Shown here: piece after piece, positions 8,311 to 16,976 of the stretch | How positions within the stretch are numbered: the first letter of the stretch is position 1 | Layout of the letters: every line of letters starts with the position of its first letter | Assembly (NCBI GenBank): GCA_946482595.1 | Contig: CAMLSD010000021.1 | Coordinates: 1-50,126, forward strand | From: an uncultured Comamonadaceae bacterium | Lineage (GTDB): Bacteria; Pseudomonadota; Gammaproteobacteria; Burkholderiales; Burkholderiaceae | Direction of reading: 5' to 3' | Length of the DNA stretch: 50,126 bases | Translations under genes and position numbers: made by a program | The notes under the pieces: model-generated | The model's input: only the letters and a program-made list of their open reading frames with translations | Database searches by the model: none | Told to the model about the DNA's origin: nothing

Positions 8311-8736
8311 TCAGACCAGTGCCACCGGCTCCTCGCGGGCGGCCTGCTGCATGGTCTGCGCGACCACGCCGTACATCGCCATCCAGGCCTGGCGCACCTC
8401 GTCGGTGAAGGCGGCACCCAGGCCCAGCGCCAGGGTGTCGAGCAGGGCGGCGCCCACCGTGGCGTAGTGGCTGTCCTGCACGCCGTAGCCTGCATGGCGA
8501 CGCCCCAGGCCCTTCAGGGCCGGCAGCAGCACGTCGGGCTGGCGCAGGCGTTGCACCGCCCAGCCGATCATCTGCATCAGCTTGGCACCCTGGTCGGTCA
8601 TGTCACCCTTGAACAGGCGACGCAGCCCCGGATCGCGGGTGAACAGCTGCTCATAGAAGATGGCGGCGGCCTGCGGGGCGATGGGCTGCACCAGGCTGAA
8701 ACTGGCTTGCACGAGGTCGATCTGCTGTGGGGTCAT
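8311..8736 (-). CDS. Single-domain globin (Vitreoscilla-type haemoglobin family)
   Basis: A 141-aa haem protein without a reductase domain. The proximal His is H81 in GRRHAGYGV, aligned with the proximal His of Vitreoscilla haemoglobin, followed by the conserved DSHYATVG pattern. Tyr28 (FYEQLF) fits the B10 position and Gln49 may be E7; this pair is typical of ligands with high O2 affinity. ATG 8736 is preceded by AGGAGC. Globins of this type bind O2 or NO and may deliver oxygen or detoxify NO; a reductase partner is not encoded nearby. It converges on the hybrid kinase gene with 17 bases between stops. Confidence 0.87.
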   Translation of the reverse strand: MTPQQIDLVQASFSLVQPIAPQAAAIFYEQLFTRDPGLRRLFKGDMTDQGAKLMQMIGWAVQRLRQPDVLLPALKGLGRRHAGYGVQDSHYATVGAALLDTLALGLGAAFTDEVRQAWMAMYGVVAQTMQQAAREEPVALV

Positions 8737-8826
8737 GGTGCGCTCCTGTGGGGCGTTGAACGATGACCTCAGTGTCGGCCGCGGCCGTATCGGTGCGATG
8801 TCGCGCCGGTTTCATTCGTTTCAGGC

Positions 8827-8840
8827 GGCGGTGCACCGCC
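8827..8840. other. Perfect 14-bp palindrome downstream of gspF
   Basis: GGCGGTGCACCGCC is a perfect palindrome just past the gspF stop and is followed on the plus strand by a second small hairpin, GGGTC-N7-GACCC. Neither has a T-run on either strand, so an intrinsic terminator is not supported. It could slow or protect the 3' end of the gsp transcript. Confidence 0.3.
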
Positions 8841-8863
8841 TGGGTCGGGCCTTGACCCGGGTG

Positions 8864-10087
8864 TCAGTTCACCCAGGTGTTGAGCTGGATGATCGGCAGC
8901 AGCACCGCCAGCACGATCAGCATCACCACCACCCCCATCACCACGATCAGCAGCGGCTCGAGGATCGTGGCCATCTGCAGCGCGCGGCGCTGCACCTCCT
9001 GGCCGAGCTGGTTGGCGGCTCGCTGCAGCATCGACGGCAAGGTGCCGGTCTGCTCGCCCAGGCGGGAGAACATCGCCAGCAGGCCCGGGAAACGCTTCTT
9101 GCCGGCCAGGGCGGACGCCAGCGGTGCGCCTTCGCGCACCTGCACCAGCGCATCCATCGCATCGGCGCGCATGGCCTGGTTCGACAGGGTTTCCGCGGCG
9201 GCCTGCAAGGCCTTCAGGATGGGCACGCCGGCACCGGCCAGCATCGCCAGCGTGCCGGCAAAACGGGCCGCGTTGTAGCCGCGCGCCAGCCGCCCAACCA
9301 GCGGCACCGTCAGCCAGGCCGCATCGAAGCGCTCTCGGAAGGCGGCATTGCGCAGGCTGACGGCCAGCAGGCCGCCGCCGACCACCAGGCCCAGCGCCGC
9401 CAGCCAACCCCAGTTGCGCACGAAGTCGCTGATCGCCAGCATCGCCACCGTCAGGAAGGGCAAGGTGCGCTTGCTGCCGGTGAACACCGAGGCCACCTGC
9501 GGCACCACATAGGTCACCAGAAAGATCACGATGACCACGGCCACCATCGAGACGATGGCCGGGTACAGCGCGGCGCCGATCAGCTTGGCCTTCAGCGCCT
9601 GCCGCTCCTCGAGGTCGTCGGCGAGCTTCTCCAGCACGATGCCCAGCCCGCCGCTTTGTTCACCGGCGGCGATCACCGCGCGGTAGATGTCGTCGAACTC
9701 CCTCGGCGCGGTACCCAGCGCCTTGGCGAACGAGGCCCCGGCGTTGACCTCGCTGCGCAGATGGGCCACCAGCTCACGCTGGCGTTCGTCGTCGGCCTCG
9801 TCGGCCAGGGCGGTCAGGGCCCGCTCCAGCGGCAGGCCCGAACTCACCAGCCCGGCGAGCTGGCGTGTCCAGATCGCCAGCGCCGTGGCACTGAACACCC
9901 GCCCGCGCATCCGCAATGCCACGCCGCTGCCAGCCTCGGCACTGGCCGACCCGACCGCCTGCACCTCGATCGGCACGAGCTTTTGCGCCCGCAGCTGCGC
10001 CCGCGCCGCCTTGGCATTGTCGGCATCGATCAGGCCGCTGCTGCTGCGCCCCGTCGCATCCAGCGCCTCAAACCGGTAAGCAGGCAT
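8864..10087 (-). CDS. gspF: Type II secretion inner-membrane platform protein GspF
   Basis: A 407-aa polytopic membrane protein. The N-terminus MPAYRFEALDATGRSSSGLIDADNA is the usual start of GspF; two cytoplasmic GspF domains each precede hydrophobic segments, and three membrane helices are visible (around LIGAALYPAIVSMVAVVIVIFLVTYVV, the LAALGLVVGGGLLA region and the C-terminal IVVMGVVVMLIVLAVLLP). It forms the platform contacted by the GspE ATPase. It is the last gene of the minus-strand gsp block, separated from gspE by 163 bases that hold a GC-rich repeat, so its expression may be tuned separately. Confidence 0.95.
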   Translation of the reverse strand: MPAYRFEALDATGRSSSGLIDADNAKAARAQLRAQKLVPIEVQAVGSASAEAGSGVALRMRGRVFSATALAIWTRQLAGLVSSGLPLERALTALADEADDERQRELVAHLRSEVNAGASFAKALGTAPREFDDIYRAVIAAGEQSGGLGIVLEKLADDLEERQALKAKLIGAALYPAIVSMVAVVIVIFLVTYVVPQVASVFTGSKRTLPFLTVAMLAISDFVRNWGWLAALGLVVGGGLLAVSLRNAAFRERFDAAWLTVPLVGRLARGYNAARFAGTLAMLAGAGVPILKALQAAAETLSNQAMRADAMDALVQVREGAPLASALAGKKRFPGLLAMFSRLGEQTGTLPSMLQRAANQLGQEVQRRALQMATILEPLLIVVMGVVVMLIVLAVLLPIIQLNTWVN

Positions 10088-10191
10088 CGACCGCGCCCCT
10101 CACACGAACAAGCCGGAGCCAACGGCGACGCGGCCCCATTGCCCGCGCACCTCGATCCCCATCCAGCGACCACCGTGGATCCGGCTCCGCC

Positions 10192-10250
10192 GGTCCACCG
10201 GTGGTGCCCCCTCGCAGGGGGCGCGCGCAGCGCGTAGGGGGTGGTCCCCT
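10192..10250. repeat. GC-rich hairpin repeat between gspE and gspF
   Basis: Directly after the gspE stop, on the minus strand, a stem-loop GCCCCC-TGCGA-GGGGGC and flanking GGGGACCACCCCC give nested inverted repeats rich in CGCGC. Elements of this look are common between Burkholderiales genes (recollection, not searched). It has no T-run. It interrupts an otherwise tightly coupled operon and could act as an mRNA-stabilising or attenuating structure. Confidence 0.45.
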
Positions 10251-11702
10251 TCAATCCCGCGTGACACGCAACACCTCCTCGAGTGACGTGATGCCGGCCT
10301 GGACCAGGCGTTCGCCGTCGTCGCGCATCGGCCGCATGCCGCCCTGTTCGGCCGCCACGAAGATCTGCGACTCGGCGGCACGGCTGTGGATCAGCGCGCG
10401 GATCTTGTCGTCGGCCGTCAGCAGTTCGTAGACGCCGGTGCGGCCCTTGTAGCCGGTGTTGCCGCATTCCTTGCAGCCCACCGGGTGGTATCGGACGGCC
10501 GCCGTGGGGCTGTCACCGCTGCCGGGCAGGGCCTCGGGGCGCTTGCAGTGAGGGCACAGCTTGCGCACCAGCCGCTGCGCCAGAACGCCCAGCAGGCTGG
10601 AGCTGAGCAGGAAGGGCTCGACGCCCATGTCGGTCAGGCGGGTGATCGCGCTGGGGGCATCGTTCGTATGCAGTGTGGCCAGCACCAGGTGACCGGTCAG
10701 CGAAGCCTGGATCGCGATCTGCGCGGTCTCGAAGTCGCGGATTTCACCGATCATGATGACGTCCGGGTCCTGGCGCAGGATCGCGCGCAGCGCCTTGGCG
10801 AAGGTCAGGTCGATCTTGGGGTTGACCTGGGTCTGACCGATGCCGGCCAGTTCGTACTCGACCGGGTCTTCGACCGTCAGCACATTGGTCGTGGCCGTGT
10901 CCAGGCGGCCCAGTGCCGCATACAGCGTGGTCGTCTTGCCCGAGCCGGTGGGCCCGGTGACCAGCACGATGCCGTGCGGCTGCTGCACCAGGCGATTGAA
11001 ACGCTCCAGCGTGGCGCCCGACATGCCCAGGCTTTCCAGCGTGAAGCGTGTGTCGCCCTTGTCCAGCAGGCGCAGCACGGCGCGCTCGCCGTGGGCCGAC
11101 GGCAGGGTCGACACCCGCACGTCCACCCCGCGTCCGCCGATGCGCAGCGAGATGCGGCCATCCTGCGGCAGGCGCTTTTCGGCGATGTCGAGCTCGGCCA
11201 TGATCTTCAGGCGCGAGATAAGCGCGGCATGCAGTGCCTTGTTGGGCTGCACCACCTCGCGCAAGGTGCCGTCCACCCGGAAGCGCACCGACGAGCTGCG
11301 CTCATAGGGCTCGATGTGGATGTCCGAGGCACCGTCCTTCGCGGCCTGGGTCAGCAGCGCATTGAGCATGCGGATGATGGGCGCATCGTTGGCGGCCTCG
11401 AGCAGGTCCTCGACGGCCGGCAGGTCCTGCATCATGCGCGAGAGGTCCACCGCACTTTCGACCTCACCGACCACGGCCGCGGCGCTGGACTCGCCGCCCG
11501 CATAGGCCACCGCAATGCGCTGGGCCAGCGTGTGGGAGGACTCGCGTTCGAAGGCGTCGACCTCGAACTGGCGCAGCACCTCGGACACCGCCTGGGGCGA
11601 CACCCCCTCGTCAGCCCACAGCGTGAGTCGTTCGCCGTCGTCCTCGAGCAGCAGGGTATGCGCCTTGGCAAAGGCGTAGGGCAGGGGGTGGCGGGCTCCC
11701 AT
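10251..11702 (-). CDS. gspE: Type II secretion ATPase GspE
   Basis: A 483-aa secretion ATPase that energises pseudopilus assembly at the inner-membrane platform. Walker [11 protein letters not shown] lies near residues 244-253, with the Asp box, Walker B ([12 protein letters not shown]) and His box ([11 protein letters not shown]) in order. A tetracysteine zinc motif, CPHC...CKEC, is in the C-terminal part, as in classical GspE. It is slightly short at the N-terminus compared with ~500 aa relatives. ATG 11702 lies 21 bases after the gspD stop, within the same transcription unit. Confidence 0.96.
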   Translation of the reverse strand: MGARHPLPYAFAKAHTLLLEDDGERLTLWADEGVSPQAVSEVLRQFEVDAFERESSHTLAQRIAVAYAGGESSAAAVVGEVESAVDLSRMMQDLPAVEDLLEAANDAPIIRMLNALLTQAAKDGASDIHIEPYERSSSVRFRVDGTLREVVQPNKALHAALISRLKIMAELDIAEKRLPQDGRISLRIGGRGVDVRVSTLPSAHGERAVLRLLDKGDTRFTLESLGMSGATLERFNRLVQQPHGIVLVTGPTGSGKTTTLYAALGRLDTATTNVLTVEDPVEYELAGIGQTQVNPKIDLTFAKALRAILRQDPDVIMIGEIRDFETAQIAIQASLTGHLVLATLHTNDAPSAITRLTDMGVEPFLLSSSLLGVLAQRLVRKLCPHCKRPEALPGSGDSPTAAVRYHPVGCKECGNTGYKGRTGVYELLTADDKIRALIHSRAAESQIFVAAEQGGMRPMRDDGERLVQAGITSLEEVLRVTRD

Positions 11703-11723
11703 GGGGTGCGGGTCTCGTCGGGA

Positions 11724-13937
11724 TCAGTTGGGCGAGGCCGTCGACGCCGGCAGCGTGGCGGGCGGCGTGGCGCTGTCGGTGGCCTGGGGTGCGCGCATCG
11801 GCGGCAGCACCGGCGCCTCGTTGATCGGCAGCAGTGTGCGCGGCTGGGGCTGATTGTCCTTCTGCTGGGCGCGGATCATGTCGTAGCGGTCGAGCGACAC
11901 CTTGTTCGAGGCCTCCTGGTCGCGCATCACCACCGGCCGCAGGAAGACCATCAGGTTGGTCTTCACCCGGGTGCGGTTCTCGCTGCGGAACAGGCCGCCG
12001 ACCACCGGCGCGTCGCCGAGCAGCGGCACCTTGTCGCGGTTGTTCTGGAACTGGTCCTGCATCAGGCCGCCGAGCACGATGATCTGGCCGTCGTCGACCA
12101 CCACACTGGACTCGATCGAGCGCTTGTTGGTCACCAGGCCCGCGGTCGCGTCGGCCACGCCCTGCGACACGTTCTGGTTCACCACACTCGATACCTCCTG
12201 GTAGATCGCCAGGCGCACGGTGCCGTTCTCGCCGATCTGCGGCTTGACCCGCAGCGTGATGCCCACGTCCTTGCGCTCGATGGTCTGGAACGGGTTCACG
12301 CTGCCCGAGCCCGAACTGGTGTTGGTGAACTGGCCGGTCACGAAGGGCACGTTCTGGCCGATGGTGATCTTGGCCTCTTCGTTGTCGAGCGTGACGAGGT
12401 TGGGCGTCGACAGGATGTTGCCGTCGGCATTGGTCTCGAGGAAGCGCGCCAGCGCCCCCAGGGTGTACACACCGGCAAAGTTGCGCACCAGGCCGATGTT
12501 CAGGCCGGCCGAGGGCGCGGTGATGCTGGTCGTGCCGCCGGCGGCAGCCAGCGACAGGTTGATGATGTTGTTGGCACCGCTGCCAAAGTTGGTGCCGCCG
12601 ATCAGGCCGGTCTTGTCGCCGTCCTTGCCGATCAGGCCCTGCCACTGGAAGCCCACGTCGGCCGCCTTGTTGGCATTGACCTCGACGATCATCGTCTCGA
12701 CATACACCTGGGCACGCCGGGAGTCGAGCTGATCGATCACGGCGCGCAGTTGCCGGTACAGCGGCTCGGGTGCCGTGATGATCAGCGAATTGGTCGCCGG
12801 ATCGGCCTGGATGAAGCCACCGGTGGACGGCTGCGCGGCACCACTGACCGGCGCGGTGGCCTGCGGCGAGCTGCCATTGCTTGCCGCACCATTGGTGCCC
12901 ATCACGCCGGCCGTGGTGGCTGCGCCTGCGCCCAGCCCGCCGGGGCTGCTGGAGCCGCCGGCCGACGCACCGCCGCCAGACCGGCCATCACTGCTGAAGG
13001 CCGCACGCAGCACCTGGGCCAGCCGGGTGGCGTCAGCATTCTTGAGGTAGACGACGTGGATGTTGGTGCCGGCCACACCGCCGGCGCCAGGCACATCGAG
13101 CTTGGCCACCAGCGACTTCACCATCGCCAGGCGGGTCGGGTTGGCCGCTCGCACCAGCAGGCTGTTGGTCCGCGCGTCGGCCATCACCGAGCCACTGCCT
13201 GCGGCAGCGGCCGGTGCGGCACCGGGCACGGCGGCCACCGCGGGCTGCTGGTCGGTCAGGCGCTGGATCATCACCGCCAGGTCGGCGGCCACGGCATGAC
13301 GCACCGGGATGACCTCGACGTCGGTGGCGTTGGGAATGTCCAGCGCCGCGATGATGCGCGACAGGCGCCGCAGGTTGTCGGCGTAGTCGGTGATCACCAG
13401 CGAGTTGTTGCCCGGGTTGACGTTGATCGTGTTGTTCGGGCTGATCAGCGGGCGCAGGATCGTGACCAGGTTGTTCGCGTTCTCGTGCTGCACCCGGAAG
13501 ATCTGGGTGAGGATGGTGTCGCCACGGGTGGTGGTGGTTTCGGCCGAGACGGTGCCGGTCTGCAGCTTGGCATCGGCCTCGGGCACGATCTTGTAGAGGC
13601 CCTCGACCTGCACCACCGCAAACCCCAGCCCGCGCAAGGACGCGAGGAAGCTCAGGTAGGCGTCCGAGCGGCTGATCGGCTGCTCGCTGTACAGCGTCAT
13701 CGTGCCCTTCACCCGCGGGTCGATCACGAACTGCCGTTTCAGGATCACGCCCATGGCCCGCGCCACACCGTCGATCTCCGCGTTGACGAAGTTCAGGGTC
13801 ACCTGGTTGGCGGCGTCGCCCTGCGACCACACCGGCGCGGGTGCACTGGTGGCCAGGAGGAGGGCTCCGAGGGCCGTCACCAGGCCCGAGCGCAGGGCCC
13901 GGACCGGCTGTCGGTCGCGCAGTTTCTTCATGCTCAT
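11724..13937 (-). CDS. gspD: Type II secretion secretin GspD
   Basis: A 737-aa outer-membrane secretin with a signal peptide (ALRSGLVTALGALLLATSAPAPVWSQG). The N0 domain (NQVTLNFVNAEIDGVARAMG) is followed by N1-N3 repeats, one of which holds a long Gly/Ser/Ala-rich insertion near residues 325-385, and then the secretin domain with VPLLGDAPVVGGLFR. No C-terminal S-domain-like extension for a pilotin is obvious; the end is Pro/Ala/Thr-rich. ATG 13937 overlaps the gspN stop (ATGA); a second ATG two codons later is possible. It forms the exit channel for folded exoproteins. Confidence 0.96.
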   Translation of the reverse strand: MSMKKLRDRQPVRALRSGLVTALGALLLATSAPAPVWSQGDAANQVTLNFVNAEIDGVARAMGVILKRQFVIDPRVKGTMTLYSEQPISRSDAYLSFLASLRGLGFAVVQVEGLYKIVPEADAKLQTGTVSAETTTTRGDTILTQIFRVQHENANNLVTILRPLISPNNTINVNPGNNSLVITDYADNLRRLSRIIAALDIPNATDVEVIPVRHAVAADLAVMIQRLTDQQPAVAAVPGAAPAAAAGSGSVMADARTNSLLVRAANPTRLAMVKSLVAKLDVPGAGGVAGTNIHVVYLKNADATRLAQVLRAAFSSDGRSGGGASAGGSSSPGGLGAGAATTAGVMGTNGAASNGSSPQATAPVSGAAQPSTGGFIQADPATNSLIITAPEPLYRQLRAVIDQLDSRRAQVYVETMIVEVNANKAADVGFQWQGLIGKDGDKTGLIGGTNFGSGANNIINLSLAAAGGTTSITAPSAGLNIGLVRNFAGVYTLGALARFLETNADGNILSTPNLVTLDNEEAKITIGQNVPFVTGQFTNTSSGSGSVNPFQTIERKDVGITLRVKPQIGENGTVRLAIYQEVSSVVNQNVSQGVADATAGLVTNKRSIESSVVVDDGQIIVLGGLMQDQFQNNRDKVPLLGDAPVVGGLFRSENRTRVKTNLMVFLRPVVMRDQEASNKVSLDRYDMIRAQQKDNQPQPRTLLPINEAPVLPPMRAPQATDSATPPATLPASTASPN

Positions 13938-14881
13938 CCGATCGAGATGATCGAGCGCGCGCCGTCGCGTCGCCCGATGATGTTCAGCAGGTTGTTCAAG
14001 GCCGCCTCGTTGCCCTCGCTCGCGCGGGCCTCGCCCCGGAAGCGTACGCCACCTGCCCCCCAAAGGCCATCGCCGCTGAGCTGCAGGGCGCCTTCGCGGG
14101 TGGACAGCACGGTCTGGACCTGGCCGTCATCGTTGCTGAACAGCCGCAGCTGGTAGCTGCCGAGCTGCTCCAGCGTGGCCAGCGGCGACGAGGCATTGAG
14201 GATGTCGATGTTGGCGCTGCCCTGCATCTGCCAGCGCCCGGCGGCCTGCTCGAGCACCAGCCCGGGAGAGCTCAGCCGCACCGAGCCGCCGAGCTGCAGG
14301 GTGTTCCAGGGGGTGCCCAGGCCGCCGAGCAGGCTGCTGGGCCACTGGGCAAGCCAGCCCGGCTGCGGCAGCAGCGTCACGCGCAGACGGCCCAGGCCGG
14401 GCTGCACCTGCATGCCGACCGAGCCGTTGAGGCAGCAGTCCTGCTGCAGGTTCACGCGCGCGCCGCTGAAGTTGGGCCGGATCGACCAGGACAGCTTGCC
14501 CGGCAGGGCGGCAGCGTCACGGCTGCCGGGGCCGCCGGTCAGCACGATCACCGCCTGGCCGCTCCAGACGGTGCCCTGGGCCTGCGCCAGGATCACCCGC
14601 TCGCCACTGGCGCGGGCCACCAGTGCGGCCAGCCAGCTCGCCGGGGCATACAGCACGGTGGCGACCAGGGCGCCGAACACGGCCCCACCCACCGCCCAGC
14701 GCCGCGCCGAGGCCTGACGTTGGCGGATCACCACCGAACGCGAGCCCTCGAAGCGCGACGCACCAAAACGCGAGCCACCGAACTGCGATGGACTGAACTG
14801 GGACGGCGCATGGCGGCTGGCCGCCGCGCCCGGGCGGGCGGTTCGCCACGACTCGGTCCGTCGCACCGGGAGCCACTTCAT
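13934..14881 (-). CDS. gspN: Type II secretion protein GspN
   Basis: A 315-aa bitopic protein. One transmembrane helix lies near residues 62-85 (VGGAVFGALVATVLYAPASWLAALV) with a periplasmic C-terminal region containing GTVWSGQA and two adjacent Cys in QQDCCLNG, as in GspN proteins. The cytoplasmic N-terminal tail is unusual: it repeats short SxF/SRF units (SQF, SQF, SRF, SRF, SR) around residues 27-49. The ATG overlaps the gspM stop (ATGA), and its own stop overlaps the gspD start. GspN is an accessory component that is absent from many systems. Confidence 0.88.
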   Translation of the reverse strand: MKWLPVRRTESWRTARPGAAASRHAPSQFSPSQFGGSRFGASRFEGSRSVVIRQRQASARRWAVGGAVFGALVATVLYAPASWLAALVARASGERVILAQAQGTVWSGQAVIVLTGGPGSRDAAALPGKLSWSIRPNFSGARVNLQQDCCLNGSVGMQVQPGLGRLRVTLLPQPGWLAQWPSSLLGGLGTPWNTLQLGGSVRLSSPGLVLEQAAGRWQMQGSANIDILNASSPLATLEQLGSYQLRLFSNDDGQVQTVLSTREGALQLSGDGLWGAGGVRFRGEARASEGNEAALNNLLNIIGRRDGARSIISIG

Positions 14882-15387
14882 GGTGCACCCCCGGGCAGTT
14901 GCAGCACGACCGTGCCGCTGTAGGCGCCTGCGCCCAGGGTCAGCTGGGCTTCGACCGGGCGGGCGCGGGCGGCCGAGCGCATTTCGCTCAACCAGGCCCA
15001 CAACGCATCCCCCTTGATGCCTTGCAGCGTCACCGTGGCCCGGTCGCCGAGCACGTTCACGCGGGCGCCAGAACCCAGGCGCTCGACCCCGGCCTGCAGT
15101 GCCCGCCCGGCCTGGGCCGGCGTCACGCCTGGGGCGGCCTGCAGCGCCTGGGATTCGGCCGCCCAGCGCTGCATCTGCTGCAGCTGGGCCTCGATTTCGG
15201 CCAGGCGCGGCGGGGTGTCGCGCAGCGTGCGCAGCGCGGGCGCCATGCCGACCCACCAGACGAGCGCCAGCACGATCAGCACGCCGGCGGCAAGCACCAG
15301 CCGCCGCTCGCGGCCATCGAGACTGCGCCAGCGGTTCAGGGCCTGTGTGCGCAGGGCCTGCAGATTCATCGGTGCGGTGCCGTTCAT
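14878..15387 (-). CDS. gspM: Type II secretion protein GspM
   Basis: A 169-aa bitopic inner-membrane protein: a short cytoplasmic tail (NRWRSLDGRERRLV), one helix (LAAGVLIVLALVWWVGMAPAL), a coiled-coil-like stretch (LRDTPPRLAEIEAQLQQMQRW) and a small periplasmic ferredoxin-like domain. GspM partners GspL in the platform. The ATG overlaps the gspL stop by an ATGA arrangement and the gspN start overlaps its stop, so gspL-M-N-D are translationally chained. Confidence 0.92.
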   Translation of the reverse strand: MNGTAPMNLQALRTQALNRWRSLDGRERRLVLAAGVLIVLALVWWVGMAPALRTLRDTPPRLAEIEAQLQQMQRWAAESQALQAAPGVTPAQAGRALQAGVERLGSGARVNVLGDRATVTLQGIKGDALWAWLSEMRSAARARPVEAQLTLGAGAYSGTVVLQLPGGAP

Positions 15388-16640
15388 GAGGGCGCTCCCG
15401 GCCGGGCCCGGGTCACGGTGAGCTGCGTGCCTTCCTGGGTCACGCGCCAGCCGGCCGGCTCCAGGGTGTCGCGCAGGCGGTTGACGTCGTCGTCGGTCCA
15501 GGACGAGACCGACACCATCAGCAGGCCGGGTTCGAAACGCAGTCCCTCGACCGGCCGGGTCTCGGGCCAGGCGCTGGCCACCGCCTGCAGCATGGGCTCA
15601 AGGTCGGTGTCCCCGGGTTTGCCTGCGCGGGTGCGCAGTTGTTCGGTCTCGCGCTGCATCTGCACCGGGGCGTCGAGCACGGCCCGCACCTGCGGGAAGG
15701 TCGACTGCAGCAGCTGCACCTGGGCGCGCTGCATCTCGTTCAGTGTGCGGCGCTGCTGCCAGGCCCAGGCGTTCAGCCCCACGAGGTGGGCGATGACGAG
15801 GAACACCAGGCCAAAACGCACCGGCCGCCACGCCGGGCTGCCGAATTCGCGCCACAGATGGCGCACGGCACGCACGCCGCGGGTGCGGCTGGCGAATTCG
15901 AACTGCCGCAGGTTCCAGGCCGACTGGCTGGCGATCAGCAGCGCCTCGGCCCGCGGCAGCACGTTCACCCGGTGGCCCAGCACCTGCTCGGCCATCGCCA
16001 CGGCAGCCGGCTCGGCACTCCAGTCGACGTCCGGCAGTTCGGTCTGGAAAGGGGCCACCCACTGGCGCGCCAGCGTGCCCTGCGGACGCAGCACCAGCAC
16101 CCCGTCCGGGCGGCTGAGGACAACGCGCATGTCGCGCTCACCCTCGGCTTCCGGGTCGTGCTCGAAATGGCCGCGTGGCGGATCGCTGGGTTCGTACTGC
16201 GGCACCACCCGCTCGATGCTCAGGCCGGCTGATTCCAGCGCGGCCAGCTGCAGTTGCAGCCAGGGGCGGTGCATCGCCGCCACCCACGTCGGCTGCCCGG
16301 CGGCAGCGTCCGGCCCGACGGCCAGGTGCACATCGGCCGGGTCTTCCAGCAGCGCCTCTTCCAGCAGGCCGGCCAGCGCCGCCTTCAGCTTGGCCGCCGG
16401 CGCCTTCGGCAGGGCCGGACGGTGCCAAGCTAGGTCAGCCCCATCGGCCACCGCGATGATCGAGTCCGCCCGTGGCATCAGCGCCGGCGCCGCCCGCCCC
16501 TGAGCGGCCACCACGGTGCCGTCCTTCGACAGCACGTAGTCGAACTCTGCCGGCGCCCGCAGGTTGGCCTCGGCGCCGCCATGCCCGGCACGCGGCCCCA
16601 GATGCGGCCGCGGGGCAAGGAGAATCACCAACACAGTCAC
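15384..16640 (-). CDS. gspL: Type II secretion protein GspL
   Basis: A 418-aa bitopic protein with a large cytoplasmic actin-like domain (about 1-250, which docks the GspE ATPase), one transmembrane helix (FGLVFLVIAHLVGLNAWAWQQ), and a periplasmic ferredoxin-like domain. Translation starts at GTG 16640 after GAGGGG at 5-base spacing. Unlike the other gsp genes it does not overlap its upstream neighbour: 336 bases carrying a repeat separate it from gspK, so gspL may have its own promoter. Confidence 0.9.
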   Translation of the reverse strand: MTVLVILLAPRPHLGPRAGHGGAEANLRAPAEFDYVLSKDGTVVAAQGRAAPALMPRADSIIAVADGADLAWHRPALPKAPAAKLKAALAGLLEEALLEDPADVHLAVGPDAAAGQPTWVAAMHRPWLQLQLAALESAGLSIERVVPQYEPSDPPRGHFEHDPEAEGERDMRVVLSRPDGVLVLRPQGTLARQWVAPFQTELPDVDWSAEPAAVAMAEQVLGHRVNVLPRAEALLIASQSAWNLRQFEFASRTRGVRAVRHLWREFGSPAWRPVRFGLVFLVIAHLVGLNAWAWQQRRTLNEMQRAQVQLLQSTFPQVRAVLDAPVQMQRETEQLRTRAGKPGDTDLEPMLQAVASAWPETRPVEGLRFEPGLLMVSVSSWTDDDVNRLRDTLEPAGWRVTQEGTQLTVTRARPGAPS

Positions 16641-16642
16641 TT

Positions 16643-16759
16643 GAGCCCCTCGGCCGATGAGTACATCGACCGATCCCCCAAGGGAATCGGGCCTTGCTTG
16701 GGGCGGCCCGGCGCGGCGACCCGGATGAGCCCCTCGGCTGACGAGTACATCGACCGATC
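16643..16759. repeat. Two 33-bp repeats with 84-bp spacing in the gspK-gspL gap
   Basis: Copies at 16643-16675 and 16727-16759 differ at two positions and begin GAGCCCCTCGGC. Each holds a near-palindrome, perfect in the first copy as CGATG-AGTA-CATCG. The 17-bp core CTTGGGGCGGCCCGGCG lies between them at 16697-16713, linking them to the 81-bp repeats at 47960-48200. On the minus strand both copies read DRSMYSSAEGL in the same frame because 84 is a multiple of three, but no convincing gene is present. The remainder of the gap, 16760-16976, holds no gene; a weak CATAAT box near 16930 on the minus strand is the only promoter-like element I see. Confidence 0.7.
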
Positions 16760-16976
16760 AGAGTCGAACGCCGGGCCGCACTCGGCCCGACCTGCGGAGG
16801 CGGCCCGAGCCTTTGGACGTGAAACAACGGGGCTCATGCGGAGGGTGGCAGGTCGGTCGTTGGGGTCATTGCCAAAGCCAGATGACGATGATGTGACACC
16901 GGATTCGACAAGGAGTGATAAGAATCAACGCATTATGCGCGGAACTTCATCTGTTCAGTGAGCTTGAAGCATCGCA

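Noticed and set aside
8827..8840. Intrinsic terminator for the gsp operon
   Set aside because: The palindrome is perfect but lacks a T-run on either strand; kept only as a structural element.
10386..14156. A 1256-codon plus-strand open frame
   Set aside because: It is the antisense shadow of gspE and gspD, His/Gly/Arg-rich and without recognisable motifs.
16637..16837. A 66-aa minus-strand ORF containing DRSMYSSAEGL twice
   Set aside because: The coding look comes from the 84-bp repeat spacing. There is no ribosome-binding site, and the copies are palindromic DNA repeats.
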